A stretch of DNA of 64,000 nt, taken from positions 1 through 64,000 of the forward strand of contig JAJEAU010000008.1 of assembly GCA_022824185.1 (NCBI GenBank). Reading direction: 5' to 3'. The notes below the pieces were generated by a model. It ran no database searches. It was not told the DNA's origin and worked only from the letters and a program-made list of their open reading frames with translations. Position 1 is the stretch's first letter. Every line of letters starts with the position of its first letter. Shown here one piece after another: positions 35,395-43,800 of this stretch. The position numbers were made by a program, and so were the translations under genes. This stretch comes from Dehalococcoidia bacterium (GTDB lineage: Bacteria > Chloroflexota > Dehalococcoidia > Lucifugimonadales > Lucifugimonadaceae).

Positions 35395-36414
35395 CTAATC
35401 TAACTCAGCTGGTTGAGTTTTTGTCACCGCCTCCAAAGACTGAATAATCCCCCGCATATGCCCAACGCAGTAGGCAATATACTCCCGACCCGCAGGCCCA
35501 TCCGTCGTCAACCGCATGATGTGGTCGTAGTCGATACAACCCTCATACCCAACGTCATACAACGCCTTGGCCACCTCATACATATTCAGATCCCCAGAAT
35601 CCGGGATCACCTCCATGTAGCCCTTGTTTTCCGGGATCGTGCCGATGACGTTACGGAAATGCACATGGAATAATCGGTTCTGCTCCCCGAAGTGTTTGAT
35701 CCCCTCGAAAATGTTCTGACCCGACTCGTATCTCGTCCCGACGCAGAACGTAACCCCATTCGACGGTGACGGCACCTCGCTGAAAAGTCGATCAAACGAC
35801 TCGAACGAGTTGATGATCCCCGGGTATCCCTGTAGCATCGGCACCGGCGGATCATTCCCGTGCGTGGCTACCTTGACGCCGCCTTGTTCGGCGACTTCGC
35901 AGATCGCCGTGTAGTGCTTCACGTGTCGTTCCCAAAGATCCTCCTCGTCGGGAGCATCGGATGCACGCGGCGTCGCAAGCGCTTCCGTCAAATCGAACTT
36001 CAGATGCTGGTATCCGCCTCGACCCTCAACGAACTTTGGAATCCTATCAAGATTCGGATTGCTCAACCCCGATGTGTACGGCTGAACGCCCAACACCGGT
36101 ATGTCAAACTCAGCACATATCTCCGCGTTTATGCAGGCGTTCCGAGTCTCCTGCTCAGCATTCGGTCCTCCCAGATACACATCGTGAAACTGACCTGACA
36201 GACAGTTCGCACGCTCAATCACCTGACCTGCCTCACCCAACTTCTCAACCACCATCGCCATCCCATCACGTGTCACTGCTCCTCCAGACTCCATATACCC
36301 CGGAACCATGTCCATCGTGATATCCACAGCATCCACCCCGATCTGCGTCAAGAATCGCAGATCCTCAGGCCGGTCCAACCAATCCGGGCTAATCCGTGTT
36401 CCGATCCTCATCAT
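35395..36414 (-). CDS. Mannonate dehydratase (UxuA)-like TIM-barrel enzyme
   Basis: A 339-residue protein of the xylose-isomerase-like TIM-barrel fold that resembles UxuA, the dehydratase of hexuronate breakdown. Start ATG 36414 follows the strong ribosome site GGAGGTGA (36421-36428). Landmarks are THGNDPPVPMLQGYPGII near residue 190, a GTRYESGQN segment near 230, a FHVHFRNVIG segment near 260, and a YDHIMRLTTDGPAGREYI C-terminal block that matches the final conserved UxuA motif. The expected metal-binding Asp, Cys/His and Asp positions are present in these blocks. It lies downstream of the LLM oxidoreductase gene on the same strand, and fits the sugar-acid theme of the window. Confidence 0.82.
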   Translation of the reverse strand: MMRIGTRISPDWLDRPEDLRFLTQIGVDAVDITMDMVPGYMESGGAVTRDGMAMVVEKLGEAGQVIERANCLSGQFHDVYLGGPNAEQETRNACINAEICAEFDIPVLGVQPYTSGLSNPNLDRIPKFVEGRGGYQHLKFDLTEALATPRASDAPDEEDLWERHVKHYTAICEVAEQGGVKVATHGNDPPVPMLQGYPGIINSFESFDRLFSEVPSPSNGVTFCVGTRYESGQNIFEGIKHFGEQNRLFHVHFRNVIGTIPENKGYMEVIPDSGDLNMYEVAKALYDVGYEGCIDYDHIMRLTTDGPAGREYIAYCVGHMRGIIQSLEAVTKTQPAELD

Positions 36415-36522
36415 CTCAATCACCTCCCAATGTAACGATTGTGACGATATGCAACGTTGCAGATATTGATACCACACCGCACACCCTTGTGATCGCTTGT
36501 CAGTTCGCGTCACGCCCCAAAG

Positions 36523-37656
36523 TTAGTTGTCGCCTACGAATCGCGGCATCACCTTCGCCGCAAATGTCTCAAGGTTGTCGAGCGTCTTACCTAGCGGCAT
36601 GCCCATGTGAGTGAACTCGACGAGGAGGTTATCCAAGTTGCAAACCTCATGCAGCTCCTCAATCCTCTCCACCACGTTTTCCGGGGAGCCGACTAGAAGC
36701 GTACGCGGTTCTAAGAAGTCCCAATCCAACTTCAGTTCGGGATCCAAAACCTCGTCCGGATTCGTGAAAACTTGCCGGCCGCGGAACGGATCGTTAAAGA
36801 TGAAGGCCGACATGATGCCTTCTTCCGCATCGCGCCTCGCCTCCTCCATCGAAGACGCAACATACGTGGAGCGCATGACTGCTTGATCTTCACCCACGCT
36901 GAACGGTCGGCCCTCTCGTTCAGACCGAACTTCGGCGTAGAGTTCCATGCGACTTCTGATCCGACGAGGCGGCGGTTGCCAGTAACAGGCTTTTAACCCG
37001 AGTTCGGCAGCCGTCGACACCGAACGGTCCGTCGACACGGTCATCCACATCGGTGGGTGAGGTTGTTGAAACGGCCTCGGTGTCACACGCAGCTTCACCA
37101 CCTCGTCCCCGTTTTGCCATGCCGGGTTAGACGGATACCGCGGATGCGAAAACCTCGTGTCCTCGGCAGGAAAGGTGTAATTCGTACCGCTATACGAAAA
37201 GAACTCGTTGGACCATATCTCCCTCACGATCTCGATCGTCTCGCGGAACAACTCGCGGTTCTCTTGATCCTTGCGCGGGTCAGCATTGACATGAAACTGC
37301 GGACCCTCATAAGGCCAGATTCCTCTCCCGAAACCAACTTCCACTCGCCCGTTGGACATGTTGTCCAAGATCGCGATGTCTTCCGCCAAACGAATCGGGT
37401 GCCACCACGGCGCGATGTTCGCCATCTGCCCGATCCGAATCTTTGATGTCCGCGCCGCGAGGTCCGCGCCGAGCAAAACCGGATTCGGTATATCCCCCAC
37501 ACCGTACGGCCCAAAGTGGTGTTCCCCGAGCCAAATGGCCTCGAACCCGCACTCCTCCGCCTTGATGGCCTGCGCTCTTAGGTTCTCCAACATGCCGACG
37601 GCATCGGTGGCTTCCCCTGCAGAACCCGCAACCGTCGTGAAAGCAGCGAATCTCAT
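36523..37656 (-). CDS. LLM-class flavin-dependent oxidoreductase (luciferase-like)
   Basis: A 377-residue monooxygenase-like protein of the bacterial luciferase fold. Start ATG 37656, preceded by GGGGAGA, begins with MRFAAFTTVAG. Landmarks are AEECGFEAIWLGEHHF near residue 36, RTSKIRIGQMANIAPWWHPIRLAEDIA near 70, and the GRVEVGFGRG block near 105. The C-terminal YVASSMEEARRD region and VGSPENVVERIEEL block are typical of the family. Paralog families of this type are expanded in SAR202-type Chloroflexota, which is one reason for the host guess. The actual substrate is unknown. It is divergent from the phosphotriesterase-like gene. Confidence 0.9.
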   Translation of the reverse strand: MRFAAFTTVAGSAGEATDAVGMLENLRAQAIKAEECGFEAIWLGEHHFGPYGVGDIPNPVLLGADLAARTSKIRIGQMANIAPWWHPIRLAEDIAILDNMSNGRVEVGFGRGIWPYEGPQFHVNADPRKDQENRELFRETIEIVREIWSNEFFSYSGTNYTFPAEDTRFSHPRYPSNPAWQNGDEVVKLRVTPRPFQQPHPPMWMTVSTDRSVSTAAELGLKACYWQPPPRRIRSRMELYAEVRSEREGRPFSVGEDQAVMRSTYVASSMEEARRDAEEGIMSAFIFNDPFRGRQVFTNPDEVLDPELKLDWDFLEPRTLLVGSPENVVERIEELHEVCNLDNLLVEFTHMGMPLGKTLDNLETFAAKVMPRFVGDN

Positions 37657-37783
37657 CTCAAAATCTCCCCGATTGGATTCATCAACATCGAACAACACCA
37701 ACGCACATCGACACGCGTAGTTTTCTACCCGAAACGGACACGATGCTACGCTTGCGAACCAGACTACCAAAAGGATCCGTCGC

Positions 37784-38836
37784 ATGCCATCAAGCCAACA
37801 CCAAGGTTCAATCCAAACCGTGCTAGGTCCCATCCACCCATCGGAACTGGGCGCCACAACGACGCACGAACACATCTACATCGACTTTTCGTTCATGTTC
37901 CGTCCCGCCCAGGATTCTCCGTCCGACGAAAAAGCCGAAGCCGACATCAATCTCGAAACCTTGGGATGGATCAGACGCAACTACTACAGCAACCGCGCAA
38001 ATGTGCAGTTGATGGATATCGATACGAGCATCAAGGAGCTCGCGATGTACCGAGAGATCGGAGGCGGCGGTGTCGTCGAAGCCACCACGATCGGCATCGG
38101 CCGCAACCCCGAGGCGCTGGCTCGAATCTCCAGAGAATCGGATGTCCACATCATCATGGGTGCCGGTTTCTACGTTGACATCGTCCATCCCGAAGACATG
38201 GACGACCGCAGCGTCGAGGATCTGGCGATCCAAGTCGCTTCGGAAATCACCGTTGGTGTCGACGGCACTGCCATCAAAGCCGGAATAATCGGCGAAGTCG
38301 GCTGCACCTGGCCCATGACTGCAAACGAACGCAAATCCCTCCACGCCGCCGCAATCGCACAACAAGAAACTGGAGCCGCAATCCTGATACACCCAGGCAG
38401 ACATCCCGAAGCCCCAGCCGAAATCCTCGATCTCCTAGCGAGCTTCGGAGCAGACAACTCCCGAGTGATCATGGGGCACCTAGACCGCACGGTATTCGAA
38501 CTCGATACGCTACGAAAGATCGCTGACTACGGCTGCTACCTCGAGTGGGACCTCTTTGGAAACGAAGGCTCATACTACCCCCTCGCCGATATCGACATGC
38601 CCAGCGACGCTCAACGTATTGACTTCATCAGAAGCATCGCCGACGCCGGTTTCATCGACAAAGTCGTCATGGGACAAGACATCGCAACCAAGCACCGCTT
38701 AATCACCTACGGCGGCCACGGTTACGGACATCTCATCGAGAACATCGTCCCCGTAATGCATCGCAAGGGCTTTTCAGAAGCCGAAACCCGAGCAATCACC
38801 ATCGAAAACCCGGCCAAGATCCTAACCATCGCCTGA
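37784..38836 (+). CDS. Phosphotriesterase-family hydrolase
   Basis: A 350-residue amidohydrolase-superfamily enzyme of the phosphotriesterase branch. Metal ligands are visible: His28 and His30 (TTHEHIYID), a bridging Glu in IIGEVGCTW near 172 where phosphotriesterase uses a carboxylated lysine, His in ILIHPGRH near 205, His in IMGHLDRT near 232 and Asp in VMGQDIATKH near 302. A Glu bridge is typical of PHP-type homologs, which act on lactones or other esters rather than organophosphates. A lactonase that opens aldonolactones would fit the surrounding sugar-acid genes, but this is inference. The sulfatase gene follows after about 70 bases. Confidence 0.88.
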   Translation: MPSSQHQGSIQTVLGPIHPSELGATTTHEHIYIDFSFMFRPAQDSPSDEKAEADINLETLGWIRRNYYSNRANVQLMDIDTSIKELAMYREIGGGGVVEATTIGIGRNPEALARISRESDVHIIMGAGFYVDIVHPEDMDDRSVEDLAIQVASEITVGVDGTAIKAGIIGEVGCTWPMTANERKSLHAAAIAQQETGAAILIHPGRHPEAPAEILDLLASFGADNSRVIMGHLDRTVFELDTLRKIADYGCYLEWDLFGNEGSYYPLADIDMPSDAQRIDFIRSIADAGFIDKVVMGQDIATKHRLITYGGHGYGHLIENIVPVMHRKGFSEAETRAITIENPAKILTIA

Positions 38837-38907
38837 CGACGAAAGGCCGACATCACTTCCGTTCACCACGATCAGCATCGACGTCGAATCGTCTTTTATC
38901 CTCATTG

Positions 38908-40629
38908 ATGCCGAAAACAAACAAATCACAACCCGACATGCCCGAAAATCCGCAATCCAATCGCCCCAACATCATCCTCATCCTCGCAGACGACATGGGC
39001 TACTCCGACCTCGGCTGCTACGGCGGCGAGATCGACACCCCGAACCTCGACCGGCTAGCAGAGCAGGGCGTACGCTTCTCGCAGATGTACAACACCGCCC
39101 GATGCTGCCCTTCTCGTGCATCCCTTCTAACCGGCCTCAATCCGCACCAGACCGGCGTCGGTCACATGGTTAACACCATCGAAGGCGAGCCTTCATACCA
39201 GGGCTATCTCAACAACCGCTGCGTGACCATCGCCGAAGTCCTGCGCGACGCCGGATACCGAACCGGCATCTCAGGCAAGTGGCACTGCGGAGGCGACCCC
39301 GAACGCGCCGACGAAGGCCACCCCCAACTCCAACGCGGCTTCGAGCAACTCTTCTACTTCGAAGGCGGCAACGGTTACTTCAACCACTCCCGCTTCTTCA
39401 TCGACCAAACCACCGTCGAGGCATCCGGCACCGACTACCTCACCGACATGATCACCGACCACGCAGTCCGCATGGTCGACGACGTCCAAAACGACGACCG
39501 ACCCTTCTTCCTCCACGTCGCATACACATCTCCGCATTGGCCGTTGCAAGCCTTAAAAGAGAACATCGAAAACTACCGAGGCAGATACGACAACGGTTGG
39601 GATGCGACCCGAACAGCTCGCCACGAGCGGTTGAAGGCAATGGGAGTCCTCGACGACAAGTGGGACATCGCACCCCGAGACGAAACCGTCACGGCATGGA
39701 GCGACGCCCCCGACAAAGACTGGGAAGCCATGCGAATGGCCGTCTACTCCGCACAAGTCGAGCGCATGGACCAAGGCATCGGAAAGATCTGCGACGCCCT
39801 AAAAGCCAACGGCGTCGATCGCGACACCGTCGTCATATTCCTCTCAGACAACGGCGGCTGCGCCGAGTTCCTATGCGAAGACCGCGACAACTCCGGAGTC
39901 GACGAATCCCGCGTCCTCCCTCTCACCCGCGACGGACGCGAAGTCCGCGTAGGCAACTCCCCCGACATCATCCCCGGTGGCGACGACACCTACATGAGCT
40001 ACGACACCCAGTGGGCGAACGTCTCTAACAGCCCCTTCCGTCGCTTCAAGCGATGGACCCACGAGGGCGGCATCGCAACACCACTCATCATCAACTGGCC
40101 CGCCGGAATCTCCGAACAAGGCCGCTCGGGCAAGATCTCCCACACACCAGTCCAGCTGATGGACCTCAACGCCCTATGCATCGACCTCGGCGAAGGCACC
40201 TACCCCACCGAGTTCCGCGGCCATCAAATCACCCCGCACGAAGGCGAGAGCTTCCGACCAGTCCTCGAAGGCGACGACAACTGGTCGAAACAACGTCCAC
40301 TGGCATGGGAGCACGAAGGCAACCAAGCAGTCCGCATCGGCGACTGGAAACTAGTCCGAGAGCACAACAATCCTTGGGAGCTGTACAACCTCGAAGCCGA
40401 CCGCACGGAGTTGAGCAACCTGGCCGACGCTGAAACCGACCGCGTCACCGAACTCGCCGACGCATATACCGAATGGGCACAACGCGCTGGAGCCGGAGCA
40501 TGGCCACCCGGTCCCAGAGGCACCTGGTACTTCCCCGGAATGGCCGCCGACGGAATCTTCCAGATGCGCGGCCACGGCCACGTAATCCCTCGCGGCTTCA
40601 CCAGAACAGCAGCCAACGCCAAAGAATGA
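38908..40629 (+). CDS. Arylsulfatase-type sulfatase
   Basis: A 573-residue type I sulfatase that removes sulfate esters. The catalytic nucleophile Cys66 lies in ARCCPSRASLLTG, matching the C-x-P-S-R signature whose cysteine must be matured to formylglycine; metal ligands include Asp28-Asp29 (ILADDMGYSDLG). VIFLSDNGGCAEF near 310 supplies the C-terminal metal residues. Start is ATG 38908; a TTG directly before it is in frame. No signal peptide is visible, so it may act in the cytoplasm. No formylglycine-generating enzyme gene is in the window. Long acidic Asp/Glu-rich surface segments fit a marine host. Confidence 0.93.
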   Translation: MPKTNKSQPDMPENPQSNRPNIILILADDMGYSDLGCYGGEIDTPNLDRLAEQGVRFSQMYNTARCCPSRASLLTGLNPHQTGVGHMVNTIEGEPSYQGYLNNRCVTIAEVLRDAGYRTGISGKWHCGGDPERADEGHPQLQRGFEQLFYFEGGNGYFNHSRFFIDQTTVEASGTDYLTDMITDHAVRMVDDVQNDDRPFFLHVAYTSPHWPLQALKENIENYRGRYDNGWDATRTARHERLKAMGVLDDKWDIAPRDETVTAWSDAPDKDWEAMRMAVYSAQVERMDQGIGKICDALKANGVDRDTVVIFLSDNGGCAEFLCEDRDNSGVDESRVLPLTRDGREVRVGNSPDIIPGGDDTYMSYDTQWANVSNSPFRRFKRWTHEGGIATPLIINWPAGISEQGRSGKISHTPVQLMDLNALCIDLGEGTYPTEFRGHQITPHEGESFRPVLEGDDNWSKQRPLAWEHEGNQAVRIGDWKLVREHNNPWELYNLEADRTELSNLADAETDRVTELADAYTEWAQRAGAGAWPPGPRGTWYFPGMAADGIFQMRGHGHVIPRGFTRTAANAKE

Positions 40630-40635
40630 CGTAGG

Positions 40636-40654
40636 GGCGGGTCTGTCACCCGCC
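40636..40654 (+). terminator. Hairpin after the sulfatase gene
   Basis: GGCGGGT-CTGTC-ACCCGCC is a perfect 7-bp stem six bases after the stop codon. There is no T tract. The sequence GTAGGGGCGGGT...ACCCGCC is also of a type seen as a dispersed intergenic repeat, so it may be a repeat rather than a dedicated terminator. Confidence 0.45.
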
Positions 40655-40711
40655 TGGGCAAGAGCCCGAGGGATGCCCACCGAGGCGGCAAAAACCCCAA
40701 TAAACCACCAA

Positions 40712-40799
40712 CCCCAGCAATCTACCGTCATTCCCCCAGCAGTCCACCGTCATACCACCAGCAGCCTACCGTCAATCCGGCAGCAGCCTACCGTCATTC
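40712..40799. repeat. Four tandem 22-bp repeats
   Basis: Four consecutive 22-base units start at 40712, 40734, 40756 and 40778. The unit reads approximately CCCCAGCAGYCTACCGTCATTC. The last unit flows directly into a REP-like hairpin at 40796-40815. The units differ at a few positions each. They lie in the 268-base gap between the sulfatase and channel genes, which otherwise holds no gene. Confidence 0.8.
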
Positions 40800-40820
40800 C
40801 GGCGGAGGCCGGAATCCACG
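40792..40820. repeat. REP-like palindromic repeat, copy 2
   Basis: ATTCCGGC-GGAG-GCCGGAAT forms a perfect 8-bp hairpin (40796-40815). It has the same core as the element at 263-288. Its left arm CCGTCATTCCGG is the same sequence that ends each unit of the adjacent tandem array. Confidence 0.65.
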
Positions 40821-40897
40821 AAACACAACAAAACACTTCACGACAAGATTGATCAATATTTCTACTCAGGTCTTAACAGAGGAGGAAACACGCAAAG

Positions 40898-41704
40898 ATG
40901 AACCAGTTGACGAAGAACGCCCAAAGAGTCGTCTCAAACTCAATCTTCGAATACCTCATCATCGCCCTAATCCTCCTCAGCGCCGCCGTCCTCGGCCTCA
41001 GAACCGAACCCGAAATCTCTGAGCAATACGACGGCCTCCTCACTCTAGCCAATCGCATCATCCTCGGCATCTTCATCATCGAAGCAGCCCTCAAGATGAT
41101 CGCCCTTGGCCCTCGCCCGCTCGACTACTTCAAAGACGGCTGGAACATCTTCGACTTCACCGTCATCGTCTTCTCCCTCGTCCCCGCTACCGGCACCTTC
41201 GCCCTGATCGCTCGTCTCGGACGCCTCCTCCGCGTCCTCCGACTAATCTCCACAATCGAAGACCTCCGCCTAATCGTCGCCGCACTCGTCCGTTCGATCC
41301 CAAGCGTCGGACACGTCATGATGCTCATGAGCATCATCGTCTACATCTACGCCATCGTCGGCATCCAGATTTTCCAAGAGAGCCACCCCGAAAACTGGGG
41401 CAACATAGGTTTGGCCGTCCTGACACTCTTCGAAATCATCACCCTCGAAGGCTGGGTCGAAATCAACAACTCGGCGATGGAGGTACACCCATACGCTTGG
41501 ATCTACTTCGTCAGCTTCGTAATCGTAGGTACCTTCGTAGTCGTAAACCTCTTCATCGCAGTCGTAATCAACAACCTCGACCGCGCCAAAGAAGACCGCC
41601 TACGCGAACTCCAACCCCCGGCATCTCGCGAGGAGCTTCTGAGAGAGTTACGTGCGACACAGGACAGTTTGAGGAGGTTGGAGACGAGGATTGGGCGGAT
41701 GTGA
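40898..41704 (+). CDS. Bacterial voltage-gated cation channel (NaChBac-like)
   Basis: A 268-residue six-segment channel subunit that should assemble as a tetramer in the inner membrane. S1-S3 span about residues 18-95. The S4 voltage sensor RLGRLLRVLR carries Arg at 106, 109, 112 and 115. S5 is near 138-158, the pore helix near 170-182, and S6 near 201-224. The selectivity filter is Thr182-Leu-Glu-Gly-Trp-Val-Glu188, against TLESWAS in NaChBac. A C-terminal coiled coil (REELLRELRATQDSLRRLETR) is present, as in the family. The ribosome site GAGGAGG lies upstream of ATG 40898. The extra Glu188 and Gly185 could alter Na+/Ca2+ selectivity. Confidence 0.92.
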   Translation: MNQLTKNAQRVVSNSIFEYLIIALILLSAAVLGLRTEPEISEQYDGLLTLANRIILGIFIIEAALKMIALGPRPLDYFKDGWNIFDFTVIVFSLVPATGTFALIARLGRLLRVLRLISTIEDLRLIVAALVRSIPSVGHVMMLMSIIVYIYAIVGIQIFQESHPENWGNIGLAVLTLFEIITLEGWVEINNSAMEVHPYAWIYFVSFVIVGTFVVVNLFIAVVINNLDRAKEDRLRELQPPASREELLRELRATQDSLRRLETRIGRM

Positions 41705-41714
41705 TGGGGGTATT

Positions 41715-41724
41715 GGGGGGGGGG
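41715..41724. repeat. Ten-base poly-G tract
   Basis: A run of ten G residues lies eleven bases after the channel-gene stop codon. Homopolymers of this length are prone to slippage in replication and to sequencing error. It is not inside a gene that I can support. Confidence 0.6.
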
Positions 41725-41983
41725 CGCGTCGAACGAAGTGGAGGGTCCGGGGATGGGTATAACAATGGTCATTACGAGTCGAAGCAGAATTCGGATCAGG
41801 CAACTCAACCTGACTAATAGGTTCCTCGGGCTCATCCCCTTCGGGCGTACCGACATGTGCGAAGAAAACCCCATCAACGCGGTTCAAAGCCGGTTCGTGT
41901 TCTTCAGATGATCGGATCATTGTCGTTATCCTCGTTGACCACTCGACCTCAGCCCAACCGCCGTTCCCAACTCACGCCCCTAT

Positions 41984-42508
41984 CTACCCGTCAACCGCGC
42001 CGTACTTCCTCGCCAACTCTTCATCGCGAGCTTTCTCGTCTGCCTTGGTGAAAATCGGATCTACGAACTCGGCGTCGTTCAGACTGACCAAAAATGCACG
42101 GTCAGTCACCGATTCACCGGTCACGTAGACTGGCCACATCGCCATATAGATGCCAGGAACCATCCCATGGAAGTAGATCAACGGGAGGCGGTTCAACATC
42201 ACGTTTCGAAGTCCGACATTGTCGGGGTGGAAAGGGTCACTCCCACGGTATCGGTATCGCAATACCAAATCAGTCCCGATCTCGTTTGCATACGGTCCAC
42301 GCTGCGATGCCCGAATCGACAGCGGAAGCTCCATGCCGTCAGGCGTTGCGATGCCTTGGCGGCCGACCAAGTGCACGCGTTGACCGCGAAGTTGGAGTCC
42401 ACCCGCGATCCTGTCGCGTGAGACTGCGCCGCCAGCTGAAACTTGACGCCGTAGCCATTCGAACGCTACGGTTCTCAGCTCTTTGTCACGTTGCCGGTTG
42501 AAATTCAC
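41984..42508 (-). pseudogene. Truncated HNH-type restriction endonuclease
   Basis: This 174-residue protein looks like the N-terminal region of a known group of HNH endonucleases of around 290 residues. Matching landmarks are TVAFEWLRRQVSAGG, a QRVHLVGRQGI segment, GPYANEIG, a YRYRGSDPFHPDNVGLRN block, LPLIYFHGMVPG and WPVYVTG. The segment ends ARDEELARKYGAVDG, just where intact members go on to the metal-binding HNH motif. No HNH-like sequence remains in any frame down to 41705. It is therefore either a truncated, inactive remnant or a stand-alone DNA-recognition module. It begins close to a PaREP1/HEPN-like mini-gene. Confidence 0.65.
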
Positions 42509-42651
42509 AGTTCGACCTCGTTTCGATTTGTCTGGTCAAGTGTTTGCAACGATTCACGCCCACCCCCCAAAACCCCAACCCCACGAAACACCCAACCGGT
42601 TGACATACTCGCTGATGGCGTTTAATCGGGTTATTCGAAATGTGTTGAGAG

Positions 42652-42795
42652 ATGTCGACTGCTGAGAGATTCTGGTCTGCTGCGCATACGCTTTACGATC
42701 AAGCATTGGTTGAGTTTGAGGCGGGTGACTTGCGGCAAGCGTCCGAGAAGTTGTGGGGTGCTGTTGCTCAGGTTCTGAAGACGTTCGTCGATTGA
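42652..42795 (+). CDS. PaREP1/HEPN-like small protein
   Basis: A 47-residue protein, too short to stand out, running from ATG 42652 to TGA 42793-42795. Its sequence LVEFEAGDLRQASEKLWGAV resembles the PaREP1 family of small helical, HEPN-like proteins, in which a helix AsEKlW is conserved. Only about the first half of a typical PaREP1 domain is present, so it may be a fragment. It lies in a gap of 330 bases between the truncated endonuclease and the uronate-dehydrogenase-like gene, and near another broken defence-type gene. Expression is unproven, since no good ribosome site is visible. Confidence 0.45.
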   Translation: MSTAERFWSAAHTLYDQALVEFEAGDLRQASEKLWGAVAQVLKTFVD

Positions 42796-42842
42796 TCGAG
42801 GTGGTTGAGAGGATCTGCACCCCCACAAACCACCCCCGCACA

Positions 42843-43664
42843 TCACCTATCCCTCACCGGCGGCGGACCCTCCTCGAAGTGATCTCCAGATCCATCCTCC
42901 GGCACAAACCCCAACTCAGCCTTCGCCCGTGAAATATCGAAAATCTTCCACTTGTTATCCGAAGTCGCGTAGTAAATCCCATACCTCAGCGTTTCCGGCG
43001 CATCAACACAAAGCCTCACGATCTGCGCAACATCCGCATGGCTCAGCCAAAGCGACAACGCAAACGGCGAAAACGAAGGATCATCCGTCGATATCACCCA
43101 ACCGATCCGCAGATGTATCGACGACAGCTCATGGTAGTCGTTGTAGTAACTCCCAATCGCCTCGCCAAACGCCTTCGAAACCCCATAGAACCCATCCGGC
43201 CGGATCATCACATCCTCATCAACCAGCGGATACGCCCCAGCTTCCAACTTCTCAAACTGCCCAGACCCGACCAAGCTCCAAGGCTCATCAAGATAATTCC
43301 CGCCAGTCGCATGGTTCGACGACGCAAAGATCACGCGCTTCACACCCTCCCGACGACTCGCCTCGAAAACGTTATACGTCCCGACGAGGTTGTTCGACAA
43401 AACCGAATCCCACTCAGCATAAGCCGACCGATCCGCCGCAAGGTGCACCACCGTATGCACACCCGCAAACGCCGGCTGCATTGCTTCCAGATCGTCGAGC
43501 GATGCCACGTGAGACTCCACGCCGTCGGCCTCTCGCAGATCCAACGACGACAACTCGTAGCGGTCGCCCAACCGATCGATCAAAATACCGCCGATGAGAC
43601 CAGCGCCACCCGTGATCAACACTTTCCGCTTGCCGCCATTGGCGTTCCCATTACTCTCTGCCAT
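42843..43664 (-). CDS. NAD-dependent uronate dehydrogenase-like reductase
   Basis: A 273-residue short-chain (extended) reductase. The NAD-binding motif is GGAGLIGG near residue 20, followed by LDLREADG. ASSNHATGG near 113 and the catalytic YGVSKAFGEA near 158 match uronate dehydrogenases, which oxidise galacturonate or glucuronate to an aldarate lactone with NAD. LRIGWV near 185 is the third conserved block. This fits a path to aldarates that enolase-superfamily dehydratases would process. The first 12 residues (MAESNGNANGGK) are variable. Start ATG 43664. Confidence 0.85.
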   Translation of the reverse strand: MAESNGNANGGKRKVLITGGAGLIGGILIDRLGDRYELSSLDLREADGVESHVASLDDLEAMQPAFAGVHTVVHLAADRSAYAEWDSVLSNNLVGTYNVFEASRREGVKRVIFASSNHATGGNYLDEPWSLVGSGQFEKLEAGAYPLVDEDVMIRPDGFYGVSKAFGEAIGSYYNDYHELSSIHLRIGWVISTDDPSFSPFALSLWLSHADVAQIVRLCVDAPETLRYGIYYATSDNKWKIFDISRAKAELGFVPEDGSGDHFEEGPPPVRDR

Positions 43665-43800
43665 CGATTGCGCCTTCCGAATTCAAGGTTCTCAGCGGCG
43701 TCTCCGCCGCAACTCAATAGAAGGATAAATCGGCGTGATGGAACTTATCCCAGAGACTCAGCGTTTAGATAATAGTGAGCAACCAACCAAAGGAACAATC

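Noticed and set aside
36514-36522. Possible promoter or terminator between the UxuA-like and LLM genes
   Set aside because: I could see no convincing hairpin or promoter hexamers close to the junction.
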